Positions 1 to 11,951 of a stretch of 64,000 bases of DNA are shown here, piece after piece. The DNA comes from Linnemannia schmuckeri (Eukaryota > Mortierellomycota > Mortierellomycetes > Mortierellales > Mortierellaceae), in assembly GCA_029449235.1 (NCBI GenBank), contig JANATG010000012.1, positions 248,001-312,000 of the forward strand, written 5' to 3'. The notes beneath the pieces were generated by a model that was not told the origin of the DNA, did not search any database, and saw only the letters and a list, made by a program, of their open reading frames with translations. The position numbers and the translations under genes are program-made. The stretch's first letter is position 1, and each line of letters begins with the position of its first letter.

Positions 1-1
1 T

Positions 2-655
2 GGCGGCAACTCCAAGGATACCCAGCGTCGTCATCCCTGGGAAGGTCCCGTCTCTCTGATACTCCAAGAATTGGTCACAGTCTTGGATGAGATGGAGCGG
101 GTTCGATACAGTCCGATTCACTTGCCAGATATGGCCAGATCTGACGACGCGAGGAAACAGTATTTGTCAAGTATTCTCACATCAGCCTGGATGTCGTCAT
201 CAAGCAAGGGGGGAGAGGAAGAGGGGGACGCGGAGGACTCGAGGGTGTTGAATGCAGATATCAAGGGCAAAAACAGTCTTTTGAGGCGTCTCTTGGATCA
301 CTATTTGCAACCAGCGACTTTGGAGAGTACCTTTTCATGTGTCTCGCTGTCGTCGTCGTCATTGCCACGGCATGTAGAGATCAAAGAGGGTATCTTGGAG
401 AGATGTCAGCAAGCGATCCAGCTAGTTCGATTGGTCGAGTCGTGTGGAATAGAGCTGGGGCCTCAGTGGAAGTGGGATGTGGTTGTGCGACGAGTTCGGA
501 AACTGACTGGCCAAGATGCCTCTGCGATTGCAAAGGAGCTTTCAAGATCGGTGAAGGTGATGGCAGACGGCAGAGTTGAACGTGGGCGAGAAGAGTTCAG
601 GGTTGGGGCTGGGCCAAGGAGAAGCAGAAGCCAACCACGCATGAGGAGGGCATAA
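2..655 (+). CDS. 3' end of an unidentified gene (partial)
   Basis: The frame is open from the left edge of the window and ends in TAA at 655, giving about 217 C-terminal residues; the start lies outside. I do not recognise the family. The visible part begins with a hydrophobic/helical stretch (SLILQELVTVLDEMERV) and has an acidic low-complexity insert around residues 70-82. A leucine-rich helical block follows (ILERCQQAIQLVRLVESCGI, then WKWDVVVRRVRKL), and the tail is very basic (RRSRSQPRMRRA). The helical hairpins faintly recall pentatricopeptide or TPR-type organellar proteins, but that is only an impression. The basic tail could be a nuclear or nucleic-acid-binding element. No splice site is needed in the visible part. 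That it is coding is fairly likely from the long open frame and the T-rich 3' flank; its function is unknown. Confidence 0.6.
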   Translation, partial: GGNSKDTQRRHPWEGPVSLILQELVTVLDEMERVRYSPIHLPDMARSDDARKQYLSSILTSAWMSSSSKGGEEEGDAEDSRVLNADIKGKNSLLRRLLDHYLQPATLESTFSCVSLSSSSLPRHVEIKEGILERCQQAIQLVRLVESCGIELGPQWKWDVVVRRVRKLTGQDASAIAKELSRSVKVMADGRVERGREEFRVGAGPRRSRSQPRMRRA

Positions 656-2590
656 ACTGCGCGTGTTGACACTTTTTTTTCTATATTTTGTATCACCATT
701 CTTCCTTTTTTTTACTTTCTTTTTTATCATTTTTCCTTTCATTCATTCAGTTTGCTACGCCACGATCCGTTGATTATTCTCTGATAGACCTTTTTATAGC
801 TGTACTTTTAGTTTTTCTCACTCTTGTTGCAATCCGATAAAAAGTGATACTCATTATGAGAGCATATGCTCGTTGATGACCGTTGCTTTGGTGAATAATG
901 ATGATGGAGGCAAACGATCAATATGATTGATTGTCGATTTTTTTGCGGAGGTAGGGGAGGAAGGGTAAGGAGAAAGCGGGATAGTTTTATGGTGGATTGA
1001 GAGCCTCATCCCACCCATTTACTTTCTTTGCTTTTAGTTCCTTGCCCTCTTTGTACCTCGTTTTTGCTCCTATGTAAACATTGGGCAGTGGAGAGCGGGA
1101 GGACAAAGAGTGCAAACGCACAGAAAGAGAGGACAATTGACTGGGAGTAAAGAGGGAGAGTGAGCCTTTGGGTTGTGTCTAGTATTTCTTCCACTATCTG
1201 CTCGTTCGCTCGACGTCCATTTATTTTCTATTCATTCTTTGTTAGAGGTCGAGGTGAAGTGAACCTTCAATTGGAGGGAGATGGACAACGAGTGAGAATA
1301 GAAGAGAGAGACAGAGACAGAGAGAATGAGAGAGAGAGAGAAAAGCACACCGACAACCTTATTCCCTCACTGTTAATAAAATGAAGAAGGAGGGTCCGAG
1401 GCAATTGGTGCAAAATGGATTTTGAATAAAAGTAAGATTGATGCAGAGTACCAAGAGAAAGCCCTTGGTGATGTAGTACAGGTACAAGTATAGTTGCTGG
1501 TACCTATACCCCTGGACATTCGATTGTCTCGTCCTGTCTCTGTCTCTGTTCCTGGGTGTCCATTCAAAGATACATCGTCCCCCTTTCCCTTTTCTATGTT
1601 CTTTCTTTATTCCCCTCGTTTTATCTTTTCCTCTCTTTTACCTTTGCCCCTCCCCTCCACCTTTCCCTCCACTTTCCTTTTAAACCCCATCCCCTTCCAC
1701 TCTCTTTTCATCATACCCACCCTTTCTACCCGTCGTTGGATCACGTCCATCATCTTACTTTTCACACCCACTCCTACTCCTTCATCTACTCGCACTCTCT
1801 TTCTCACCCCTTGTATTAATGAGCCCTCGCACGTTGTGAACCTCGGTCTCTCGTTTCACATCCTCCTCCTACTCTTTCCTCCGGACAACACCACTTTTAC
1901 CGTCACCCCGCACACATCCCTCCACCGACACACTTATCACCTCACAACGGTCTTGTCAATGGTACTTTACATCTCCCATCACACCTCAATGAAAAGCATG
2001 ACTGACTCTTGCTCATCCTCGTCAACTTCCTCTGCTCCTACGCTTGTCTCTGTCTGCACCCTATCCCCATGTCTCGTCGTCTTCTCTTTCTTTTTGTCAT
2101 CTCGGCCACTCTTTTACTACATCCCTTCCATTTTGAATCCTAAATGCAGCTTCGAGGAGAGAACATCTCTGAAAGATGATGAGCTGCAACAACTTAGCCC
2201 CTCTTTGTGTCGCGTGTTGTGTTTCTTTCTTTGGTTGCTTTTTGCTCTGGTGATGAGAGAGTGGTTCTCTCCATAAGGAGGAGTCGTGTTTGCAAGAAAA
2301 CCCTAGATACAGCAAACGTGTGGTTGCCTGTCTGGTGCCTGACTTCAACCAATAGTTGAATTCCACTGATATCAATCGCCTATTAACAGGCCGCTTTGTT
2401 TCTTTTTCTCTTCCACCCTTTCAATTATAATCATCCATCATTCGTTTAGTGCAAGCCAACCCCTATCTCGGAGACATATTAACACAACAAATAACAACAC
2501 GCTTTGCCCTGCCAACTCTCCCCATCTGTCTGTGTTACAGCTCTACTACATTCATCTTCCATTTTCAGCTCTCCCTCTTTATTTTGGCTG
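656..2590. other. Intergenic region with C/T-rich leader, no gene seen
   Basis: The first part is T-rich 3' flank of the upstream gene. A purine-rich GA tract lies around 1300-1345, and a long C/T-rich tract runs from about 1590 to 2130. Open frames across the tract translate to Ser/Pro/Phe/Leu low complexity with no domain, so I regard them as products of base composition. The C/T-rich block is probably promoter and 5' leader of the gene that starts at 3159. Confidence 0.5.
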
Positions 2591-3048
2591 GTAAGTCTAC
2601 TTCTACTCGACAGCAAGCCCTTCCTTTTTCCCTTTACTGAGTGAACTAGAAAAGCATTAGTGTTGTGAGAGTTTTGTATTTGTTGCGTTTACTCGTCTCT
2701 TTTTCTATATTTGAGAGCAGACACGACGAAAGAAAAACAGGCATCGAACGGGTCAGTTTTTTAGTCTTTCGATGTAAAGTCAAGATTTCTATTTGGCGCT
2801 CTCGATCTCGCTGTTTTTACCCCGCTTTCTTCCTCCCTGTGTTCCTTAGTGACATGCTCAACGGTCAACAGAAAAATGAGAGGAATAGAACGGGACTTGT
2901 GCGGGACACATGGGGGTGTACGGGTTGGGGAGCGTCTGGGTGCTCTTTCCCTTCCTCTTTCTCTTCGTCCTTTTTTCAAATATACATCTCGTCACAATTG
3001 TTAGTGCTGACCAATGCGATGCAATTTCCAATTTAAAATATCTATTAG
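2591..3048 (+). other. Predicted 5'-UTR intron of the SH3/RA gene
   Basis: A consensus donor GTAAGT begins at 2591, after a C/T-rich stretch typical of a fungal leader. An acceptor TATTAG ends at 3048, about 37 nt downstream of a branch-point-like GCTGACC at 3006-3012. The start codon of the next gene lies 111 nt beyond the acceptor. The motif spacing is that of a real intron. There is no transcript evidence, so the call rests on motifs alone. Confidence 0.45.
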
Positions 3049-3158
3049 GCAAGCACACCGCATCTCTTAATCAGGGGATAATACCAAACACATACACGAC
3101 ATACACCTACACCTACAACTACTACTATACACTACAAAATATCTAAACATCCGCATAT

Positions 3159-6100
3159 ATGGCCTCAAACACATCATTGCCCTCCAGGGCGGGCCCTGGC
3201 GGGGTGAGTGGTCTGGCTTCGTCATTACGGTCAGCCGCCAATACTTCGTCCTCTACAGGACGTTCAGGCTCGGCTGCTGGATCAGGACCTGCATCCCCAG
3301 GGGTAACAACCAATAATAACAATTCTAATAATCAGGGATACTACAGCGACAATAATAACAACAATCATAACAACAACTCTCAGTGGGGAGGAAACCAGTA
3401 CCGTCACCACGATAGAGACGCGACTGTCCCAGACTCGGACGACAGCACTGAGGAGGATGAAGAGTATACTTCGTATATCCAGGAGCAGGAGGCTGCAGCT
3501 CAAAACAGTAACAACGGCGGCGGCGGTAACAAGGTGAACAATATGCGACATATGCTCCACGACGACGACCAAGGTCAGGACGACCGCCATCACCAGGATG
3601 ACCAACAGGGTAACGCTGCCGCCGATGCTGCTAACCGCCAGGAAGTCCAAGCACGCCATAATCAAATCCTTGAAGACGACGAGGAGAGCTTTGAGGAGGA
3701 CGAGGACGACCTGGATGACGAGGATGATGATGATGCATCTGACACCAACTCTTTGACAGAGGACGATATCGATTTCAATCTTGTCTACGCCTTCCATACA
3801 TTTGTTGCGACCCAGGAGGGCCAGGCCTCTGTTGTCCGTAATGACTCGCTGATGCTGCTTGAGGACACCAACGTCTACTGGTGGTTGGTTCGGGTCTTGA
3901 AGACTGGTGTTATTGGATATATTCCTGCCGAGAACATTGAAGTAAGGTCCATCAGTATGCATATTTTGCTATTCAGGACCAAAAATAATTTCGAGTTAGA
4001 TTATTAACATCTCCTTTTTCTCGCTATTTTTCCCTTCTTCGAATTACCAGACTCCATTTGAACGTTTGGCGAGACTGAACAAGTACCGCAACGTTGGACT
4101 CTCTGCGCCCTCACCTGAATGGGGCACCTTTGATGAACCCATCCAACCCCTGAATGCCGAAGCGGTAGCGCACAAGGCCAGCCATCGCCGGTCTGTCATT
4201 TTCACAGGCCAGAACGAATACTTTGGAGCCAGCGAGAACGAGTGGGATGACGAGGATGGCGAGGGCGATGAGGATGATGAGATGGGCGAATACTATGAGA
4301 GCCGTGAGGAGGGCGAAGAAGGCAATAGTGGCGGCGAAGAGGGTGGGAAATCGGATATTCAGTTGGAGGCTGAGCGTGTTCAACAGGAGATCTTGGAGGA
4401 GGAGAACCAGAGACTGCAACGACAGCAACAACAACAGCAGCAAGGTCAGAGGGCAAGGAAGAACAGCTATGCTACGGATGACTCTGACCAGGAGATGGGA
4501 CGTGATGATGAGGACGAGGAGGAGGTTACGAACCGGTACCGTCGGCCGCTTTTAGACGACGACGATCTGATGTTTAGTGATGAGCCTCGCAAGATCTCGC
4601 TGACGCCCTCGATTGCACAGGATGATGTGAGTAGCAGGGCACACACTCTTACAGGCAGGTCCAAGAAAGCCCGTCTGGGCGATGAGGATTCGTCGAATGG
4701 CGGGGGAAGCCCTAGATCTGTCGGTTCTCCTGGTCAGCGTGGAAATAACAGTGAGGCCTCGGCCTCGCCACTGGCGCCTCGCCAGCAGGCGACTGGAACT
4801 GGAAATGATAGTTCTTCAAACAACGATCGCCGGTCAGGAAGCCTGGAGTCTGAGGAAGAGGATCGGGCGGCGATGCAAAAACGGATGCAGGAACGCACAG
4901 AAGCCAAGTTGGCCGCTCTTCTTGGTGATAAGGATTCAGCGTCCGGCAAAGGAAGCACCAGTGCTGGTGACTCCTCGGAGACGACCAAGAAGCCTGGCAA
5001 GTTCAAGAGTCTCTTTGGAGTCGGCAAGGGATCCAAGGACAAGGAGAAGGAAAAGAAGGAGAAGGAGAGGCTCGAGAGGGAACGTCTTGCTGGACTGGGT
5101 AACAAGCCCCCATCTGCGACGTCATCGCCTAGTGGTAGTAGCTTTGAAAGCAATGCTGATGGACAGAGGGCTCGTACCAATTCTAGCGGGTCGATCGCAT
5201 CACCGGGTGGCGCAGGCGCTGGTTCCAACAACGCCAGCGGGCCAATGTCGCCTACCAATGTCTCTGACGATGGCGAATCACAAGAGATCATTACCTTGCG
5301 CGTCTACCCAGGCAACGTTGATTTTGGCGCGTCGATGTACAAGACTGTCGTTGTTAATGCTTCGACTATGGCGTCCGAGGTTGCCAACCAGGCCGTGGTC
5401 AAGTTCCGCCTTGCACCTGACGGTGTTGCTTCCAGCAGCGATTTCTTCCTCACTGTTCGTGGCATCGACGGAGGTAACTTTTAATTTTTTTTTTGCTGAT
5501 CAACTTGGGATCCTTGACATGTTTGAGGCGAGGGTACCAACTTTTTTTTGTTTTTCGCGATGTAATTAATTAATTTAGATGAGACGGTGCTTTTGCCGAC
5601 GGACAAGCCTATGGCGATCTACCAATCCCTTACTGCTCACTTGACGACCCCTCTGCCAGCAAACCACCGCCTCTCAATCTCCTCCGTGTCCTCTATGATG
5701 TCTGTCAATTCTGTCAGCTCCTTCAACTCTAACCCACCGTCAACACCCACCAGTCCCAACTCTGTCCGCCGCATCGGATCAGGCAAATCAGATCCTCACC
5801 AGCGATCTATTCGGTTCCTCCTCAACAAAAAAATTAAGCGTGCTGGATCTGTTTCTTCAATACCCGGCACTCCCACAACACCTACTACACCTACAACGCC
5901 GTTGCAGGAGGACTTTTTCTGGGTCAAGGTCGTTTGTAGGGCCCAGGAGTTACCTCAGTCCATGGTTGTGATTGATGGTATGAGGACTGCGATGGACAAG
6001 AATGATCCCCGCGCTCAGGGGCAGGTCTTTGCCAATAAGGTCGAGCACTGGATTCCTATGCACTCTGCTTCCAAGGCGGGCGATGTGATCTTCAAGACTC

Positions 6101-9050
6101 TGGAGATCATTGGTATTCGTTCTGGTGTGGTGGAAGGTGTGCCCAGTCATGTCCTGGCGTCCAAACGCAACTCTGTTCCTAATGGCATTGTGATTGAGTA
6201 CCAGCTCAGTCTGAAGTTGAACAGTCCTGTTTCGCCTAGAGCAAGACAAGGGGATGAGTTGCCTTTGGTCCCTCAGATCCCTCTTATTCGTTGCTTTGAC
6301 GATCATCAGCTCGCACCTGTCCGTCGGTCCCCCAAGGCTGATGTCGCGTCGATGCCAACCAACCCAGAATATATCTTTTACCTCAAGAAGTCGCCTAAGA
6401 GTGTTCAGGAGGAGACGAACTTTGCTCAGCAGCAACAGTCACAACAACAGCAACAACAACCACAGCAGCAACAACCTAGAAAGGTCCCAGCACCATTGCA
6501 GGCTCAGTCCCTCTTTGGCGCCTCCTCTTCTGTCAACGAGTCGCCCCGGAGCCCAGCTCAGCACAGCCCTACGACCAGCGTCACCAGCCCTCGGTCACTC
6601 CGCTCGCTTCGCAGCTTTGAGGATACCTCTGCAAGCCAGGGTATGGCCCATAAAAACAATGGCCCCCTGTCACCTGGTCGACCTCCTGCTAGCGGAGCTC
6701 GCACCGGTTCGCCTTCTCAGGGTCCTGATAGTAACATCCATATCCCTCGTCGTACAGATTCTGTCATCTTGACGCCCACTAGTCCTACCCGCACCACCCA
6801 CACCGAAGGAGTAGCCGAATCTCGGACACCCACGCCCGATCATAGCGGAATGATGGGCAGGAACCGCTCGCCTAGCGTCAGCCAGGGCATGCGTCCTAGC
6901 CAAGTTCCCTCGCCTATCCCCAACGGTGGAGTCGTAGAGAATGATAGCTCTCGGTCGTCTACCCCCGAGAGACCTGCTCGTCCTGAGCGCCCTGATCGTC
7001 CACAGCGTGCTATTGCCCAGCCGCTGACCCATGGACACTCGCCGCTTTCGTTGACAGCTGTCATGCTTCAGGCCAACGAACAGAGTAGCCTGGATTCGAC
7101 AAGCGTAGGAAGAGGAGGAGGAGGAGGGTCGATGGTTGCGGCGCCCCTGAACATCAAGAAGAACGAGGCCCAGGGGATGGACGTCTACCTGGACAAGGGC
7201 GTCATCAGGTCGTCGCGGTTGATGAACTCGAAGCAGTACCGGTACTCGTTCATCCCTGCGGAGACAGGCGAGGAGGTTGATATTTCGGACATCATTGAGG
7301 ATATCCTAGGCGAGGAGGCTTATGCGGACAATGAGACTGTAGTCGTGGCGGCCAAGGAGGATGTTCTCCAGCACCTTGCTGTTACTGCCAATAGCAGTGA
7401 TGTCGAATCGGCTTCGAGACGTGAACGCACTGCTGCCGCAGTTGCACGTGCTGCCAATGCTGCTGCGTCTCGGAAGGAGCGTGCGGCAGCTGCCGCCAAT
7501 AACAGCCTGGACGAGATTGTCTCTTCTGCCACCCGGAGTCGTGTCGGTTCCCCTGTCGCGATGAGATCAACTATGGACGAGCATCAGCAGTATTCTAGAG
7601 ATGGATCACCCTCGCCGACTCAGTCACGCCAGGCAGCTGCCATGATGGCTCAGAACCAGAACCGAACGTTGGCTTCACCCTTGTCTCTCTCAACACCCTC
7701 TACGACGATGCGGAACAAGAAGCGCGAGAGTGATGTCGAGATCCAAGTGGCCTCTGTCGCCTCCTTGAGCACTCGGTCTGCATCCCCCATGCTTACAGAG
7801 CAGCCCCCTTCTGCTCGAGGTTCGGATTCAGCTGCTGTTGGATCGCCTAGGTCGCTTCGGTCGGGCTCTCCCTATGGTATGGCCAAACCTACGCTGATCT
7901 CAAACGCCAATGCTGTCAAGTCTGGGGGCGTAGCGGCTCCTTCCCCTTTGAAGGATGGTAGTAACGACATCCATGCTCAGGATCCTTCGGCACGGTCATT
8001 CTCGCCCATCCCACGGCGGTTACAATCTCCTTCGCCTGCTTTGAAACAGACCGGCTCGGCGCCCTCGCCTACTTTAGGATCACCCAACCTCCGTCCCAGT
8101 TCCCCATCGTCCTCTCCTAACGGAGGTCGTGCCAGTCCAGCATCAGCAGCAGTGAACGGTCGTTCCAACTCGGGAGCCTCGATCTCTTCAGTCACCTCTG
8201 CACGGAATCGATCCGCAAGCGCCAGCGTTGCTGATACCAAACCAGTAGGAGGACGTCTGGCACACAGCAACAGCAACAATAGCGATCACTCTGATCAGCG
8301 CGTTGGAACTCCTACGTCCCCTGGGGGTAACAAGGAATGGCTGCTGTCATCAGATTATAATACTGGAATGCAAGATCTGTTGACATTGGTCCGTGCGGGT
8401 CGATCGAGCTCCGTCAGTTCCCCCAGCAATTCGTCGATGCATCTTTTAAGAGCTGTTGGCGGCGTTGGAGCAGGTGGAACAGGACCATGGATCGGGAAAG
8501 ATGGCAAGTTGATCGCTTTACCGTCAACGATCAAGGCGTCGTTGTTGAATAATAGTAACAGCAGGAGTCAATCACCTTCCTCTCCCTCGTCAGAGCATGG
8601 TGGAGATATGATGTTGCGCGGCAAGAACAGCTCCAGCAGCCTCAACAGCAGGAGTAACAACAACAAGAACACAACAAGTAATGACATTAACGACAAATCA
8701 GGAGGAGGAGGAGGAGGAGAGAAGAGTGAGGAGCAGGCGAGGATGATGCTATTGATGTTGAACGAATTGACGTTGAAGGATGTTCAACAGGATTGTCATC
8801 CGGAGGTGTATGATTGCTGGAAGGATGTTGATGCTGATCTTGATCGCGTCGAGCGGGTAAGTCTTTGCTTTGTTTTTTTTTTTCTTTATTTTTTTTTCTT
8901 GCCTGAGCGGCGCTTTGGTGATGATATGAGTTAAAGTCTGGAGACTAACGACTCGGTTTCTAATTTTTTTTTTTTTTTTTTTTTTTCGTTTCTTTGGTTA
9001 TATAGGAACTTGACGATCTTTTGGTTACGGTCAAGGCCTCAATATTCTAA
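3159..9050 (+). CDS. SH3 and Ras-association domain polarity scaffold (Bud14/Tea4-type SH3)
   Basis: Four exons join in frame: 3159-3941, 4051-5473, 5579-8856 and 9006-9050, giving 1,842 residues. The N-terminus is Ser/Gly/Asn-rich, then acidic. Residues about 210-265 form an SH3 domain (start YAFHTFVATQEGQ, core YWWLVRV, end GYIPAENIE). It runs directly into TPFERLARLNKYRN, the extension typical of Bud14/Tea4-like fungal SH3 proteins; the exon 1-2 junction falls exactly there. A Glu/Gln-rich helix follows (about 362-395). A Ras-association-like ubiquitin fold (about 672-765, from EIITLRVYPGNVDF) spans the exon 2-3 junction. A globular block near 845-955 (FFWVKVVCRAQELP onward) may be PH-like. 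The rest is Ser/Pro-rich with a poly-Q run, probably disordered and phosphorylated. Bud14/Tea4 proteins recruit PP1 and formins to growth sites; that role is inferred here. The last exon encodes only 14 residues plus the stop, but its phase fits. The large size and the SH3+RA pairing are the unusual points. Confidence 0.82.
8964..8986. repeat. Poly(T) tract in the last intron of the SH3/RA gene
   Basis: An uninterrupted run of 23 T lies in the 149-nt intron 8857-9005, shortly before its acceptor TATAG. It can serve as the polypyrimidine tract, although it is long for one. Confidence 0.9.
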
Positions 9051-9119
9051 AAAGACTACAAACAACTAAAACGACTACCCTTTATTACGCAACGCACGAA
9101 CACTACATATCTCACGCAT

Positions 9120-9125
9120 AATAAA
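9120..9125 (+). terminator. Candidate polyadenylation signal of the SH3/RA gene
   Basis: AATAAA lies 70 nt after the stop codon at 9050, in AT-rich flank. This is the usual position for a fungal polyadenylation signal. Confidence 0.4.
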
Positions 9126-9755
9126 CTTACATAACACGATTGCGCCACCAAAATATTCTTCAGCCTCCGCAACCTTTTGATTTCGTCAGCGATAACTGGC
9201 TATAATGACTCCACAAGGGTTATGATATGATATCAAGCGTAAAGCGGAGATGCAGTCTTTTATCTGCATGGAAACCGTCATTGATCGGGAAGTATATGGG
9301 GGGGGGGGGGGAAGAGGAAAGAGTGATACCGAAGAGGTTGTGGTTGCAAGTAATCTGCTGTATATACAGTATCACTTGATGTCAAGTGGTTCAGTTATCC
9401 AATCCTTCTTCGATCCTGAATGGGTGACAAACAAGCGACACGATATTTTGTTATCTGCAGGGGAAGAAAATAATCCAGTGTGAGGGGGGGGAGAGGGGAG
9501 AATGGGCTAGATCTGGTTATACAAGCCTCGTGCAAGCAAAAGCGAACGAACGTGTGTCTGTGTCAAAGAGACGGACGAAACCACTTGGCCCCGCCTTCAC
9601 GTTGTCATATAAATTAGATTAGATATACATGAGACTTTATTAATTTAAGCAAGGTCACTGCCACCGCCCACTAGAAATAGAGAGAGAGAGAGACAATATA
9701 CCTGTGGAGGAAAAGCGGCCACTGACAAAAGAGTACCTGCTTACATTGCATTGAT

Positions 9756-9793
<38 letters not shown>

Positions 9794-11951
9794 GGAATAG
9801 AGAGTAGAAGAGCATGAGAGTGTGAGTGAGAGGACAGGAAAAATGAGAGAGATGCAAGCCTCAAAAAAATGGGCAGATGCAGTTGCGACATACAACGAGA
9901 AAGTATATGTGAGGCGTAGTCGTAACCCTACACTCAACCGATCAAAACCCCCGGGAAAACCATGGTGCCAATCGAGAAAACATGCCTGCCGCTAGTTGAA
10001 AATAAGAATAACGGTTAGGATCTCACTCGCAAGTCCAAAGAACAGTGATTGGGAAATTATGTTTTTGCCACTGGAGTTGAGAGTTCATGAAGAGTCGACG
10101 AGAGCATTTCTCCTCACTCCTTTGGCTCTCGTCTGCTCGCTCGCCGTTGCGTTGCATTGCGCTGCTTTGCTTTTGTGAGAAGGAAAATAAGGATGAAAAT
10201 GGCGCTAAACCAAATGAAGCGCTAATTCTGTCCGTACGCCTCGGCCTTTTTTTATTTCCCTTTTTATTTCGTTTGATATGCAAGGCGTGTGCGACGGAGC
10301 AAGCAGGCAAGCAATCAACAAAGGCAAACGGTAAAGGCAATTTCGAGGACTAGGGGCGCGGGCGGTGGGCTGGTGGTGCAGGAGGAAGGAGGAAGGAGGG
10401 AAGAAGAGACAATAAAGAATGCAATCAAAGACAATCTAATAACTTGCATACCCCTGTCCATAACATAAACAACAAACCAAAAACTGATCGGGGGCCGTGT
10501 GTATCTTGTCCAGTTGTACCTCTCGATTCTTCTCCCTCAATTAATCCTCTTTCCTTTCGTACTCGCCACCATCTCTATTTTCTCTTTTTCTTCTTTATTG
10601 CACAAAGGAAACAAGAGAAAGTCTCAACGAATGGGAGGAAAGAAAAAATGCTCTCAATAGTTTGTTATTTACCGTCCTTTGGCACTCTTGTGCTTGTTGT
10701 TACTGTCAAATGGATGGACCCCTGTGCACTTTTTCCCATTTTGGCCTTAGACTTCGACCATCGCTGCTGCTGCTCTCGCTTTTTTTTCTCTCTCCTCCTT
10801 TCCCTTGGTGAACTGGCTGAGACCTGCCGCCGCAGACCACCTTCACACAACCACACACAGAGTGCACAAAATTAAGCGAGCAGGGCTAGAAAGGATGTTG
10901 TTGACCTCCGAAAACCCCGATTTTTTGTTGATTGTTAGCCGATTTGCTTTGTGCCTGGGGACTGGACTGTGTGGTGCCAAAGAGTATTTTTATCCGTTGA
11001 CAGTGGAGTGGAATGGAGTGTGTGTGTGATTGCGAAAAAGTTGTTCAAGTTAAAGAACGAGTGCGGGTAAAATAGAGCTGTCGACAATCAGACTGTCCGG
11101 GTGAAAGTCCAGTTGAATGGAGTTGAGCTGAGGGTGAGAAAAAAGAAAAGGGGAGTGTGTCCAATGTTTCCTTGAACCCAGTTGAAGAGGGTGGCACCTT
11201 AAAGACAAGGTTTTCGTTGTTTCTGTTTGTAACAAGGCAAGATAGGTAACCATAGCAGACAACAAGGCAGCAACAAGCAACAACAAACAGCCCTATTTTT
11301 ACCTTTGTGTGCGTGATGTTTGCGGTTGAACCGAGAGGGCGTAATATTGTGCCTTGGGAAGCAGTCGAAAGCAAACTTTTTTTTTTTTGAGTCTGAGTGT
11401 GTACCTGAGAACAGGAACAGATCACTGTAGAAAAGAGATGAGATGAACTCAGTCTCTTTTTTTTTTTTTTTCCATTTCATACAAATACAAATACAAGTAC
11501 ACAACCCCCTTCCCTTTTTCTTCTCTCTTCTTGTTCTTGTTCTTGTTCTTCCTTTCCTTTCCTTTCCTCTTCCTCTTCTTCACCTTTTGTTCTTCCTCTC
11601 CTCTCCTCCTCTCCGTTTGTCCGATCCCTCCCCCGCCCCCGGCGCACCCCTCCCTCCTCCTCCTCTTCCTCCTCCTTCTCTCGTCCCTCCACCACTCGTT
11701 AGTACGAACCTTACGCCCTTCTTTCGTCTTTCTTCTCACTTCAAAGAAGTATTTTCTCTCATATCCCCTCTGACATTCAATTGTCGCTGCTTTCCCTTTT
11801 TATTTTCCGCACTCTCCTTACTTCTGTCTCCTCTCACTTGACTCTCTCTTTTTCCCTCCACACCTCTTTTTCCTCCACTCTCCCCCCTCTCCCCACTTAA
11901 TTCTCATTCCCCTCGCATTTCCCTCATTCCATCCCTGCTCTCCCGCATTTC
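9126..11951. other. Intergenic region and pyrimidine-rich leader, no gene seen
   Basis: No frame here has a domain, a good start context and support from splice sites together. The region holds a GA/CT microsatellite near 9678-9693, a 32-nt A run (9759-9790), a G run near 9299-9310 and mixed low-complexity sequence. From about 11445 to 11945 it is almost entirely pyrimidine on the + strand (poly-T, then CTT, TTCCT and CTC repeats). That is the expected leader/promoter of the secreted-protein gene at 11952. Confidence 0.5.
9759..9790. repeat. Poly(A) tract, 32 nt
   Basis: A run of 32 A is followed directly by GGGGG. No recognisable element body lies upstream, so it is listed only as a homopolymer. 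Confidence 0.9.

Noticed and set aside
1494..2276. 260-codon open frame on the + strand
   Set aside because: It starts at a non-ATG-supported position, translates to Ser/Pro/Leu/Phe low complexity and follows the C/T-rich leader. No domain or splice support.
3282..3962. 226-codon minus-strand frame rich in Val/Ile
   Set aside because: Antisense of the Asp/Glu/Asn-rich N-terminus of the SH3/RA protein, which automatically reads as hydrophobic.
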